Source: Bacteroidota bacterium | GTDB taxonomy: Bacteria; Bacteroidota; Bacteroidia; AKYH767-A; OLB10 | Assembly (NCBI GenBank): GCA_016722525.1 | Contig: JADKJB010000031.1 | Span: 1-50,859, forward strand | DNA length: 50,859 bases | Reading direction: 5' to 3' | Part shown: positions 38,361 through 47,098 of the stretch, one piece after another | Layout of the letters: every line of letters begins with the position of its first letter | How positions within the stretch are numbered: the first letter of the stretch is position 1 | The notes under the pieces: generated by a model | What the model saw: only the letters and a program-made list of their open reading frames with translations | Told to the model about the DNA's origin: nothing | Databases searched by the model: none | Program-made: the position numbers and the translations under genes

Positions 38361-38406
38361 ATCCATAAAAAAAAGCCTTTCTTATTAGGAAAGGCTTTTT
38401 TATGGA
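38361..38406. terminator. Two-way intrinsic terminator between the DUF2461 gene and rpmA
   Basis: A near-perfect palindrome: ATCCATAAAAA..AAGCCTTTC, loop TTATTA, then GGAAAGGCTTTTTTATGGAT. Both strands have a stem followed by a T run. It sits between the convergent DUF2461 (+) and rpmA (-) genes and serves both. Confidence 0.92.
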
Positions 38407-38417
38407 TTTTATTATTC

Positions 38418-38681
38418 TTAGTTCTGCTCTAATGGCAAAACCGAAACATAGGATTTGTTGTCAGTTTTTTTTCTGAAAGTAACTACACCTTCGCGCAAAG
38501 CAAACAGGGTGTGATCTTTTCCAATACCAACACCTTCAGATGGCATGTGCTTAGTGCCTCTTTGGCGAACAATAATATTTCCGGCAATAGCCATTTGACC
38601 ACCGAAAATTTTGATACCTAAACGCTTACTGTGTGATTCGCGACCGTTTCTGGAACTACCGACCCCTTTTTTGTGTGCCAT
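38418..38681 (-). CDS. rpmA: 50S ribosomal protein L27
   Basis: 87 residues. Start MAHKKGVGSSRNGRESHSKRLG is the L27 signature, with KIFGGQ and GTKHMPSEGVGIGKDHTLFAL following. L27 lies at the peptidyl transferase centre of the large subunit. There is no N-terminal extension of the kind cleaved in Firmicutes. It follows rplU after a 34-base gap in the usual rplU-rpmA operon, and is ended by the two-way terminator at 38361-38406. Confidence 0.98.
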   Translation of the reverse strand: MAHKKGVGSSRNGRESHSKRLGIKIFGGQMAIAGNIIVRQRGTKHMPSEGVGIGKDHTLFALREGVVTFRKKTDNKSYVSVLPLEQN

Positions 38682-38715
38682 TTTATATTAGATTTTACTG
38701 GTTCTGACTTTTAAA

Positions 38716-39027
38716 TTATGCTGAAATACCGTTAATCTGGATCTTGGTGAATTGTTGCCTGTGGCCGTTCGATTTCTGATAACCTTTTCTTCTTTTTTTC
38801 TTGAAAACGATCACTTTATCACCTTTTAGATGAGAAACAACTGTCGCAGAAACTTTGGCTCCATTAATAATTGGAGAACCAATTTGAGCTTTTCCACCGT
38901 TTTCCAGGAGTAAAACATCTTTAAACTCCACTTTATCACCCTCATTAGCATTCAGTCTGTGAACAATAACTGACTGATTTTCAGTTACTTTCATTTGCTG
39001 GCCGGCGATTGTTACAATAGCGTACAT
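38716..39027 (-). CDS. rplU: 50S ribosomal protein L21
   Basis: 103 residues, full length. Start MYAIVTIAGQQMKVTENQSV and the C-terminal KKRRKGYQKSNGHRQQFTKIQI are characteristic. L21 binds 23S rRNA in the large subunit. It is the first gene of the rplU-rpmA operon, with a well-formed promoter and a small leader hairpin upstream. Confidence 0.98.
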   Translation of the reverse strand: MYAIVTIAGQQMKVTENQSVIVHRLNANEGDKVEFKDVLLLENGGKAQIGSPIINGAKVSATVVSHLKGDKVIVFKKKRRKGYQKSNGHRQQFTKIQINGISA

Positions 39028-39050
39028 TAGAATTGAATTTTAGTTAACTA

Positions 39051-39069
39051 CCCTTGATTTTACTAAGGG
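39051..39069 (-). promoter_or_regulatory. Possible leader hairpin of the rplU-rpmA transcript
   Basis: CCCTT (39051-39055 on +) pairs with AAGGG (39065-39069) around a 9-base loop. It lies at the predicted 5' end of the transcript. L21 leaders with autoregulatory structure are known in other bacteria, but this 5-bp stem may be chance. Confidence 0.3.
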
Positions 39070-39073
39070 GATG

Positions 39074-39104
39074 CAAATGTACGAAAGCTTTGTTTAAAAC
39101 CCAA
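39074..39104 (-). promoter_or_regulatory. Promoter of rplU-rpmA (TTG - 20 bp - TACATTTG)
   Basis: The minus strand carries TTG (39104-39102), a 20-base spacer, and TACATTTG (39081-39074), an excellent fit to the Bacteroidota -33/-7 promoter pattern. It lies 46 bases upstream of the rplU ATG, in the gap after the EamA gene. Confidence 0.65.
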
Positions 39105-39124
39105 GAACCCAATAAAAAAAATCC

Positions 39125-40022
39125 TTATTCATGTGCTACTTCCTTCTTTTTAAGATTGATAAGATAAACACCACTCAAAATCGCCACAAGGGCAAATAGG
39201 TGAAAAACACCCAGATTCTCATGATCAGCTAATCCCCAAATCATTGCCACGATTGGAATCAAATAGGTTACTGATGAGGCAAATAAGGCTCCAGAAGATT
39301 TTATCAACTTGTTAAATAATACAATTGAAATTGCCGTTCCAAAAATTGCCAGTAACAGCACATATCCAAGTGATATTATTGCATGCGGATTGGAGTTAAG
39401 ACGTGATATGAAATCTGTCGAAAACAGATAAATTCCAGAAGGTGGTCCAACAATAAATAATGCAAATCCTGAAATGTGAATAGATTCTACTTCGTGAAGC
39501 TTATTCTTTATAATATTAACACTAGAGGCATATAAAATAGTTGCTATTACAATGAGAATGGGATACCACGAAATAGTTTCAAAATGTCCTGTGGAATTTA
39601 TTAGAATAAGGCTCACGGCACCGGCCAGTCTAATCCTACACCAAGTACACGATTCATAGATACTTCCGATTTAAAACGAAATAGCCTATAATCAAAGTGA
39701 ACAAAGGGGTTAAAGAATTTAGCATTCCTGCCATAAAACTGGGTACCTCTGTTTGTGCAGTGGCGAATAAAAAAGCAGGAATCCCATTACCTAATAACCC
39801 GGTAGCAAAAATAAATTTCCAATGTTCCCTTCTTATTTTGGATGAATGTCGGATTACGAAAGGAAATAAACACAAAAAAGAGGCAAACATTCTTATGGAA
39901 GCGACTTGATTGGGAGGAAAGTCCATGAGTCCTCTTTTCATCAGTATAAATGAGCTACCCCAAATCAACGCCAGAGAGATCATAAGCAGCCACTTTATGG
40001 ATGAAGGGTTTTTTACACTCAT
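39125..40022 (-). CDS. EamA (DMT) family transporter, two frame breaks
   Basis: About 299 residues when joined, normal for a ten-helix drug/metabolite transporter. Pieces: 39654-40022 (LALIWGSSFILMKRGL, the usual first EamA helix; LTPLFTLIIGYF) and 39125-39616 (second EamA domain with GTAISIVLFNKLIKSSGALFASSVTYLIPIVAMIWGL, then a KKKE tail). Between them MNRVLGVGL and LAGAVSLILI are readable in two further frames, so single-base errors lie near 39655 and near 39630. It is an inner-membrane exporter or importer of unknown substrate. The gene lies between metK and rplU and is preceded by the metK terminator. Confidence 0.87.
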
Positions 40023-40036
40023 AGTTTTATTTAAAA

Positions 40037-40068
40037 TAAAAAGGCCGGTGTTTGAAACCGGCCTTTTT
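40037..40068 (-). terminator. Intrinsic terminator after metK
   Basis: The stem AAAAGGCCGGT and ACCGGCCTTTTT with loop GTTTGAA lies 5 bases past the metK stop. The minus strand ends in a T run (CCTTTTTATTTTA), and the plus strand also has T5. Confidence 0.9.
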
Positions 40069-40072
40069 GAGA

Positions 40073-41376
40073 TTAAGCGAGAATCGCTTTTTCTTTGATC
40101 GCTTTTCCGTTGCTACTTGCCTTAGTAACACCAAAGGCTTTCTTAACAGTTTCTACATGGTTTAATTCTTCCCATGGGAATAGTTTTACTTTTATTTTCT
40201 TTTCGTTTTTCTTGCCTTTATTGAAGACTTTGGTCACTTCTTTTGTTTCGCGACCCATATGACCGTATGCTGCAGTTTCAAAATAAATTGGTGTGCGTAG
40301 TTTAAAGCGTTGTTCAATAAAATAAGGACGCATATCAAACTCTTTCATTTTACTAATCACTCCGGCTATTTTTCCATCACTCATTGGAACTTTTGCTGTT
40401 CCATAAGTATTCACATACAAACCAACAGGTTGTGCAACACCAATAGCATAGGCTACTTGAACCAGCGCTTCATCGCAAATGCCGGCAGCTACTAAATGCT
40501 TAGCAATATGACGGGTTGCATAAGCTGCTGAACGATCTACTTTCGAAGGATCTTTTCCTGAAAATGCTCCTCCACCATGAGCGCCTTTACCTCCGTAAGT
40601 ATCAACAATAATTTTACGACCGGTAAGGCCGGTATCGCCATGAGGGCCACCAATTACAAACTTTCCTGTAGGGTTAACATGGTAATATATTTTATCATTA
40701 AATAAAGCCTGAACTCTTTTAGGGAGTTTTTTCATGATCCTTGGAACAAGGATAGACTTTACATCTTTTTTGATCTGCTCCTGCATGGCTTTTTCACTGG
40801 CAAAATCATCATGCTGGGTTGAAATTACAATGGTGTCTATGCGTTGAGGAACATTGTCGTCATTATATTCAATGGTAACCTGGCTTTTTGAATCAGGCCT
40901 CAGATATTTCATGATTTTGCCCTCTTTACGGATTGCTGCAAGTTCTTGCAATAGCAAATGAGCAAGTTCCAACGGGAGTGGCATATAATTGTCAGTTTCG
41001 CGGTTAGCGTAACCAAACATCATTCCCTGATCACCTGCACCTTGCTCTTCAGGTTTGCGACGAACTACCCCCTGGTTAATATCCGGCGACTGCTCATGTA
41101 TTGCTGATAGAATTCCACAGGAATTCGCTTCAAACATGTATTCACTTTTAGTGTATCCTATGTGACGAATTACTTCCCGTGCAATGTCCTGAACATCCAG
41201 ATAAGCTTCTGATTTTACTTCTCCAGCCAAAACTACTAATCCGGTGGTAACCAAAGTTTCACAAGCTACTTTTGACATAGGGTCATAAGCCAATCAATTA
41301 ACGCATCAGATATTTGATCAGATACTTTATCAGGATGTCCTTCTGACACTGATTCTGAAGTAAATAAATAAGCCAT
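40073..41376 (-). CDS. metK: S-adenosylmethionine synthetase MetK (short deletion breaks the frame)
   Basis: About 434 residues. It makes SAM from methionine and ATP. The real start is the ATG at 41376 (MAYLFTSESVSEGHPDKVSDQISDALID, the ATP/methionine-binding N-terminus). The long open frame 40073-41293 begins only at a TTG (LAYDPMSKVACETLVTTG). The key motifs GAGDQGMMFGYA, GGPHGDTGLTGRKIIVDTYGG and GGGAFSGKDPSKVDRS are intact. At about 41294, ALID runs straight into LAYD out of frame. Relatives have two more residues (for example DAILEQD in E. coli), so about 7 bases appear to be missing. The C-terminal end is longer than in E. coli, with a Lys-rich insertion (KGKKNEKKIKVK) and tail. Confidence 0.94.
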
Positions 41377-41401
41377 TTTTAAGTTTTAAAGAATAAATAA
41401 A

Positions 41402-41466
41402 TGATAAGATGGAGTTAAGTCAAAGCCCCGAAAAGTCCTGTGTATCAAGGTTGTTTTCGATTTGAC
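41402..41466 (-). promoter_or_regulatory. Possible structured leader of metK (hairpin with pseudoknot potential)
   Basis: On the minus strand GUCAAA (41466-41461) pairs with UUUGAC (41424-41419). Inside it CGAAAA (41459-41454) pairs with UUUUCG (41434-41429), and an inner CCU pairs with AGG (41450-41448 with 41439-41437). The hairpin loop contains UGAUA (41447-41443), complementary to UAUCA in the tail (41406-41402), so an H-type pseudoknot is possible. It starts right after a TAnnTTTG box and precedes the SAM synthetase gene, where SAM riboswitches occur in other bacteria. It does not match the SAM-I, SAM-II or SAM-III sequences I know. A chance fold in AT-rich DNA is possible. Confidence 0.35.
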
Positions 41467-41470
41467 GGTG

Positions 41471-41478
41471 CAAAATTA
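41471..41478 (-). promoter_or_regulatory. Candidate -7 box for metK
   Basis: The minus strand reads TAATTTTG about 95 bases before the metK ATG and just ahead of the leader hairpin. No clear -33 TTG. The rest of the gap up to gldA (41479-41575) holds only a weak AACCTT/AAGGTT inverted repeat near 41524-41538 without a T run on the gldA side. Confidence 0.35.
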
Positions 41479-41575
41479 GTAAATTATGCTGATTTGACGT
41501 ATTTGATTCAATAAGATTTTATGAACCTTTTGAAGGTTTTAATCGAATTTTTTGCAAAACAAATGAGTAAGGTGA

Positions 41576-42484
41576 TTACTTAGTTAATTGATGGAAAATC
41601 TCCTCCAGCGTACTCTCAGTTTTTTGAAGTGTCAATATTTTGAGATGATTCTTTACCGCAAATTCAAACAACTCACTCCTCAAATCGATGCCTGCCGGAC
41701 TGTGTAATTTATATTTGTTTTTACCTAATGCTTCAACTCTTGAAATACCTTTGATTGATTTCAATAGTGAAATGTCAGTCGCTATTTCAAATTCAATTTC
41801 AAGTATACTCTCAGGTTGTGTTTTTTGCTGAATAACTTCCGTTCGGTCATCAGCTACAATTTTACCTTTATTTACAATTATTACCCTGTCACAAATTGCT
41901 TCTACCTCTTGCATGATATGAGTGGAAAGGATCACAATTTTTTCTTTACCAATTGTTTTAATCAGATTTCTTATATCCACCAACTGATTGGGATCAAGAC
42001 CTGATGTAGGTTCATCTAAAATAAGCACTTCCGGGTTATGAATCATAGCTTGAGCAAGTCCAACCCGCTGCCGATAACCCTTTGAAAGTGCCCCTATTTT
42101 TTTCTTCTGTTCAAGCCCGAGACTGGTCATTTCAACCATCTCCTTTACTCTTTTTTCAACAAGTGACGATTTTATGTGCAAACCAGCTATAAAGGAAAGA
42201 TATTCTTTTACATACATATCCAGGTAAAGTGGATTGTTTTCGGGCAAATAGCCAACCTGTTTTCTCACCTCAATGGATTGTTCTACTGTGTCAAATCCAT
42301 TCACCGAAACGCTGCCCGATGTTTGAGGGATGTAACAGGTGATAATTTTCATCATGGTTGATTTACCAGCTCCATTTGGACCAAGAAAACCAACTACCTG
42401 TGCAGACCCTATTTCAAAACTAATAGCATCCAATGCCTTTTGGGCACCATATAATTTGGTGATATGATTTACCTTTACCGACAT
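41576..42484 (-). CDS. gldA: GldA-like gliding motility ABC transporter ATP-binding protein
   Basis: About 302 residues, full length for GldA. Start MSVKVNHITKLYGAQKALDAISF closely follows the GldA N-terminus. The ATG at 42484 is chosen, although an in-frame ATG lies at 42490 and a TTG at 42505. Walker A is GPNGAGKST, the signature loop LSKGYRQRVGLAQAM, Walker B VLILDEPTSGLDPNQ, and the switch His is in LSTHIMQEVEAI. In F. johnsoniae GldA works with the membrane proteins GldF and GldG and is needed for gliding. Those two genes are not in this window. With SprB-like, PorP/SprF and PorE-like genes nearby, a gliding or T9SS-competent cell is plausible. A broader drug-export ABC role cannot be excluded from the ATPase alone. 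Confidence 0.87.
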   Translation of the reverse strand: MSVKVNHITKLYGAQKALDAISFEIGSAQVVGFLGPNGAGKSTMMKIITCYIPQTSGSVSVNGFDTVEQSIEVRKQVGYLPENNPLYLDMYVKEYLSFIAGLHIKSSLVEKRVKEMVEMTSLGLEQKKKIGALSKGYRQRVGLAQAMIHNPEVLILDEPTSGLDPNQLVDIRNLIKTIGKEKIVILSTHIMQEVEAICDRVIIVNKGKIVADDRTEVIQQKTQPESILEIEFEIATDISLLKSIKGISRVEALGKNKYKLHSPAGIDLRSELFEFAVKNHLKILTLQKTESTLEEIFHQLTK

Positions 42485-42502
42485 ATTCATTGTTATGAAA
42501 TG

Positions 42503-42510
42503 CAAAAGTA
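42503..42510 (-). promoter_or_regulatory. Candidate -7 box for gldA
   Basis: The minus strand reads TACTTTTG 18 bases before the ATG at 42484. No -33 TTG was found at the right distance. Confidence 0.35.
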
Positions 42511-42550
42511 AGGAAAAAAGTGACCAGTCTCCAGTAACCAGTATTCAGGT

Positions 42551-42640
42551 CCACTAACCCACTCGCCAACTAACTAACCCACTCGCCCACTAACTAACCC
42601 ACTCGCCCACTAACTAACCCACTCGCCAACTAACCCACTC
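42551..42640 (+). repeat. 20-bp tandem repeat between gldA and rsgA
   Basis: The unit TAACTAACCCACTCGCCCAC (with A for C at the third-last position in some copies) occurs at 42571-42590, 42591-42610 and 42611-42630, with a variant first copy at 42551-42570 and a partial copy at 42631-42640. The period is exactly 20. It ends 16 bases before the rsgA ATG. On the minus strand GGG runs recur every 8-12 bases, with GGGTTAG words, so a G-quadruplex is conceivable. Confidence 0.93.
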
Positions 42641-42656
42641 ACTTTCCCTATTCCCT

Positions 42657-43582
42657 ATGACTAAATTCGGTCTCGTACTAAAATCCACCGGCAGTTTTTA
42701 TCAGGTTATTGATGAAGACGGTAAAGTATTTCGTTGCCGTACGAAGGGTAAGATGCGGACATTGAACAAAGACACTACCAATCCGGTTTCGGTGGGGGAT
42801 AGAGTGGTTTTTGAGAAGGAGGGCGATGTGGATGAGGGGATGATTAGTGAAGTGCTGGAGCGAAAAAATTATATCATTCGTAAATCGGTCAACTTATCGC
42901 GACAAGCGCAAATCTTAGCTGTCAATATGGATCTGGCTTTGGTGGTCGCCACTCCCGTTTACCCTCGTACCTCCACAGGTTTCATCGATCGTTTTTGGCT
43001 ACTGCCGAAGCGTATAATATTTCTGCAGGAGTAGTGTTTAATAAATCCGATTTGTATGATGCCGATGTGAAAGCGTATGTGGATGAACTTTCTGAAATGT
43101 ATCGGGAGGTTGGTTACAGTACTTACATTGTTTCGGCATTGAATGAAGATACACTTGTTGAATTAAAAAATGTCCTCAAGGGCAAAACCACACTTTTCTC
43201 AGGACATTCGGGTACGGGAAAAAGTACATTGGTAAATGCATTAATTCCGGGTCTCGATTTAAAAACATCCGAAATTTCGGCGCAACATCTTAAAGGCAAA
43301 CACACCACCACCTTCGCCGAAATGCATCCCATACCCGGAGGTGGTTATATTATTGATTCACCCGGTATCCGTGAATTCGGAATTCTTGAATTCGACAAAT
43401 ATCAGGTGTCTCACTACTTCCCCGAAATTTTTAAGTCCTCAAAAGGATGCAAGTATGGTAACTGTTTGCATGTAAACGAAAAAGATTGCGCTGTACTCAG
43501 GGCTATTGAAAATTCCGAAATCGCCCTGACGCGCTATGCGAGTTATGTGAGTATATTGAATAATGAGGATATTTTTAAATGA
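42657..43582 (+). CDS. rsgA: Ribosome small-subunit GTPase RsgA (one-base frame break)
   Basis: About 308 residues when joined, normal length. It is a circularly permuted GTPase that checks late 30S maturation. The OB-fold is about residues 1-75 (GSFYQVIDEDGKVFRCRTKGKMR). G4 is FNKSD, G1 GHSGTGKST and G3 DSPGIREFG. The C-terminal zinc motif CKYGNCLHVNEKDC fits C-x4-C-x-H-x5-C. The open pieces are 42657-43034 and 42995-43582. The break is at 42992-42996: five Ts, where six restore RFLATAEAYNISAG. It is divergent from gldA, with the 20-bp repeat just before its ATG. Confidence 0.95.
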
Positions 43583-44083
43583 GGGGTATAATTTTAACTT
43601 TACTGATGCTTTTTGTAAATTTTATTCATGAATAGGTAGGTGGAAGGTAGTAGGTGATTAGGTAGTGGTTGGTTGGTGGTTATGACATCCACAATTATTC
43701 TTAAGAAAATAAATATTTGATCTCTTGAAATTGAATTAACAATTTGCTTTTATCTGGAATCATAAATTAGTATAACTAATTCAAATAATTGTAAATTAAT
43801 TTGTTTATAACCTGTTCATAACTATTTCGATTTTTTTTTTTGTATCAAAAATTCTTCTAACATTGATGTGGAATTGCGAACCAAAAGTTCCAATTTATTT
43901 TATTTGATTGGTTAGAATTTTCAGCTTCTCCCCCCAAAGTTTGAAATTCTGATAAGAGTGAATTGATTTTGTATTGATGAGTAACAGCCGAATTTCTTAG
44001 AGGAACTTGTTCGTGCTTTGAAAATACAATTCAGTTCCATGACATGTTTTTTTAATACTAACTAACATATAATTTTTATTCTC
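43583..44083. other. Intergenic region after rsgA
   Basis: A 501-base AT-rich gap. At 43630-43682 there is GT-rich near-repetitive sequence (GGTAGGTGG, GGTAGTAGGTG, GGTAGTGGTTGGTTGGTGG). At 43765-43781 there is a perfect palindrome AATTAGT-ATA-ACTAATT that could be an operator. A T10 run lies near 43830. No gene or RNA was recognised. Confidence 0.6.
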
Positions 44084-44545
44084 ATGAAAACAATTCATCA
44101 CCTTCTTTCACCGAAAGAAGACAAACGATTTAATCGTGTTGAAAATTTATTACCTACTAATCAGCTGTTGGTAAAATTTCACATTTGGTTTTTGATTTTG
44201 TTCTGTTACTGTACATTTTATTCAAAAGCACAAACTCCCTTAGATGCAGCAGTTTCCTTCTCGGGCACTGAAGGTTATTTTAAAGTGGTAGTTGCTGATA
44301 CCAATGATGTGAATGAAATTGAAATGCTTGTTGGAACGGATGACAATGCTTCGGAAATGTTCTCACATATATTTACTTATGATCAAACATCGGGTTTACC
44401 TTCTGGGATGTCCTATTCACGTACCGGAAAAGAAATTAATGTAGGTATGGGTACTGTGACATTGCTGAATGCCTATCATGCCAAAGTGCGACTTAAAAAT
44501 GGGTCAAATAACTGGTCGAACTGGTATGAGTTCATCGGAAATTAA
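44084..44545 (+). CDS. Small exported protein of unknown function
   Basis: 153 residues. The N-terminal 31 residues are polar; a hydrophobic stretch FHIWFLILFCYCTFYSKAQ then looks like a signal peptide with an AQ cleavage site, so the real start could be an internal codon. The mature part of about 103 residues (TPLDAAVSFSGTEGYFKVVV...GTDDNASEMFSHIF...KVRLKNGSNNWSNWYEFIGN) is predicted beta-rich. I do not recognise the family. No sorting domain is present. It lies 58 bases upstream of a giant exported protein gene in the same direction, so the two may be co-expressed. Confidence 0.7.
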   Translation: MKTIHHLLSPKEDKRFNRVENLLPTNQLLVKFHIWFLILFCYCTFYSKAQTPLDAAVSFSGTEGYFKVVVADTNDVNEIEMLVGTDDNASEMFSHIFTYDQTSGLPSGMSYSRTGKEINVGMGTVTLLNAYHAKVRLKNGSNNWSNWYEFIGN

Positions 44546-44603
44546 TTGGAAATATTCCATTTTATAATCAATAAATAATTCAATTCTTTTAATACGTACA
44601 GCC

Positions 44604-45489
44604 ATGAAAAAGCAACTCTTATTTATAGTAATAATCTCAGTTCTCATTCAAACAATTTTATCACAAACTCATTTTCCGCATCATTTATATGGATAGGAAC
44701 AAATTCATCATCGTGGTTGGTTTCGGGGAATTGGTCGGGTGGCGGTAGTGGTGCAACACCTGGTTCTGGTGACAATATTACCATCAACAGTAATGCTCCT
44801 AACAATTTGGTACTAGATCAAAACCGTACGGTAGCTAATTTTACTGTTGGTGGCGACACGGTTGATTTAGGGACTTATACTCTAATCACAACAGGAATAA
44901 CCTATTTCAATGGTGGATTAGTAACACAACGGCAACCTAAATATATCCGGCTCACTGTGTCATTTTGGTAATGCAACCATTAATGCCAGAATGGAAGCCA
45001 ACTTTGGCTATTACCATATGAATAGAGGAACATTTTTGAAGCCTATTATATTGGTCTCAACTGGATCGGCATCTACCTCGGGAACTGGGAATTGCAACTT
45101 TTCCGATAGCTTAACCATCAATCACAGTGGTGTCTATTATTTCACTATGAGCTCTACTTATGGAAATCAGTTCTCAGGCCCGTTACTATAGTCAATAACG
45201 CAACTCATGAATTGTATTTAGCCTCTGGTGATACCAGCTATTTTGAAAATAATTTAATTATTTCTAATACCAGTACAGGAGGTGTGCTTTTGGAAATACA
45301 GGAGGGTTTCCTATTTAGCCTCAGGTAAAACCATATCCATTGGCTAGTGGTTTTACCAACAATTATCTCACACTCAAAACTTCTATCAACAAGGTGCTAC
45401 TTCCCAAACCTTAACCTTAACCGGAACTGCCATTTTGAACTTAATAAATGCTAACTTTGATGGAAACCTCACTGTAACCTCCTGGAATC
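44604..45489 (+). pseudogene. Giant secreted protein, N-terminal part, frameshifted
   Basis: The ATG at 44604 gives a signal peptide (MKKQLLFIVIISVLIQTILSQT). The frame then breaks at about 44675, and the continuation FSASFIWIGTNSSSWLVSGNWSGG is in another frame (44717-44971 open). This W.G....W....NW....P..gD.iti pattern, with NLVLDQNRTVANFTVGGDTV, is common at the start of large Bacteroidota T9SS-exported proteins. Further breaks occur near 44940, 45185 and 45300. Phrases such as DSLTINHSGVYYF continue the same beta-rich repeats. It is one gene with the fragments that follow to the window end. Confidence 0.72.
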
Positions 45490-47098
45490 TTGCTAAAGAA
45501 CAGCACATTTAACGGCGCCACCTCCATCACCCGAAACGGCAGTTCGGGAAATTACCATTGCGATGGAGGAAATAATTTTATTGGAGCATTTTCATTAGAT
45601 AATGCAGGAAGTGTAGGGAGGGTACGCTTCGCCAATACAATTCCTGACAATTTCTATGGAGACGCGACCTTTAATTCCACCGGCGGACAGGATGTGCAAA
45701 TCGCCTATTCCGGCAATAATGTTGTTTCCGCGAATTTAACTGTAAATAGTAACAAGGTGGTGTTTAATACAGGGAGTGGTAAGGTGACTTTTTCGGGAGG
45801 GAATTCACAAATCTTAAATGGAAGTAATACCTTTCAGTTTAAAAAGTCGCAATCAATAAAACTCATGATTCGTAACTGTAAACACCCCGGGCAGCGTGGA
45901 TGACACACTCTTTTTGATTAAGGGAACATTTTTAACCAAAGCCACCAATCTGATCAACTTAAAATTAGGAGCGAAAGTGACGGGAGCCTCCGACAGCAGT
46001 TTCATTGACGGTCCGGTTAAGAAAACGGGTAATACTGCATTTGTGTTCCCAACTGGAGCCAACAATTCGTACCGGCCTATCGAAATAAGTGCACCTGCGA
46101 CAACTACGAGTGAATTTACAGCGGAGTTTATGGAGGATTCGGTGATGGTGAATACAGATAATAGAGACGCGACACTGTCGTATCTTTTTAGAAACAAATA
46201 TTGGGCACTTGAAAGAAATTCTGGATCATCGAATGTATATGTAACTTTATCCTGGAGTGCCTCCAATGCCGTTGTTGACACATTTATTTCAGTATCCTCC
46301 TGGAATGGTTCGCAATGGAAAGATCTTGGACATGGCACTATTTCCGGTGACAGCGCAACAGGCACGATTAAATCCAACACGACTGCTGCCTATTATAACG
46401 AATTCACAATAGGATATCTTAATATCAATACTTTACCAAATATTCCAAATTGCTCATCAGTTCAAAATCCAGCATTTCTCCGATTTTGTTTGGTCCATAC
46501 CTCTTCAGGAACGGTTAGTGTGACTGCACCTATTACTATCAATAATTCTGCGGCATTAGGTCCAGGTTTCTTTCCAATACCTATTCATTCTGGAGTTATT
46601 TTAGAAGGACTTGTAGGAGGCTTTGCAACTAAATGGTGGGAACCGAATTGTCCATTGATTACTGCGGATCATAAGGCAAAGTACGAAGTCGACAATCCGG
46701 CATTTCCGATTATTAATTTATATTTATTTTCCATTCAACCCGGAGCAACCATTCAAAATCTGCGTATCAGAGGAGCAAACTTGGATCACAAGGATTTTAA
46801 TGATCCTGATTTTTTATGCGGAGGAATTTATGTACAAGGTATTGGCAACACTGCTGCAAACATACTAAATTGTGAAATTTTCGGCTTTAGTCAGGCTGGT
46901 ATTTGGAAAAATTACGATACTGACTTGTTGAACATTGACAACTGTTACATTCACAAAGTGAAAGGCCGATCCAAATACGGCATAGGCTATGGTGCTTGGT
47001 TGATGAGTGAGCAGAGTCCGATTGCTCAAGTGGTCAATATTACCAATACAATTTTCGATGATTGTAAAGCAGCTATTGATGGTCAAGACACATTGTAA
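45490..47098 (+). CDS. Giant secreted protein, middle part with right-handed beta-helix region
   Basis: Two overlapping open pieces, 45490-45903 and 45896-47098, joined by a break near 45885 (KTHDS..VTVNTPGSVDDTLFLIKG). The first carries beta-solenoid-like repeats (NNVVSANLTVNSNKVVFNTGSGKVTFSGG). Then come GPVKKTGNTAFVFPTGANN, typical of T9SS-exported proteins, and YRPIEISAPATTTSEFTAEFME. The last 130 codons (IQNLRIRGANLDHKDFNDP, CGGIYVQGIGN, ILNCEIFGFSQAGIW, IDNCYIHKVKG) have the pattern of a right-handed parallel beta-helix, often found in polysaccharide-degrading or adhesive proteins. No catalytic residues can be assigned. The frame ends at 47098 where a base seems lost; WNINKCTLSQFFQSED follows in another frame. 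Confidence 0.72.

Noticed and set aside
42551..42640. CRISPR array
   Set aside because: The repeats are contiguous 20-bp units with no spacers and no cas genes nearby.
43765..43781. Operator for a specific regulator
   Set aside because: The palindrome is perfect but AT-rich and about 300 bases from the next gene; no regulator or second copy is visible, so it is noted only in the intergenic entry.
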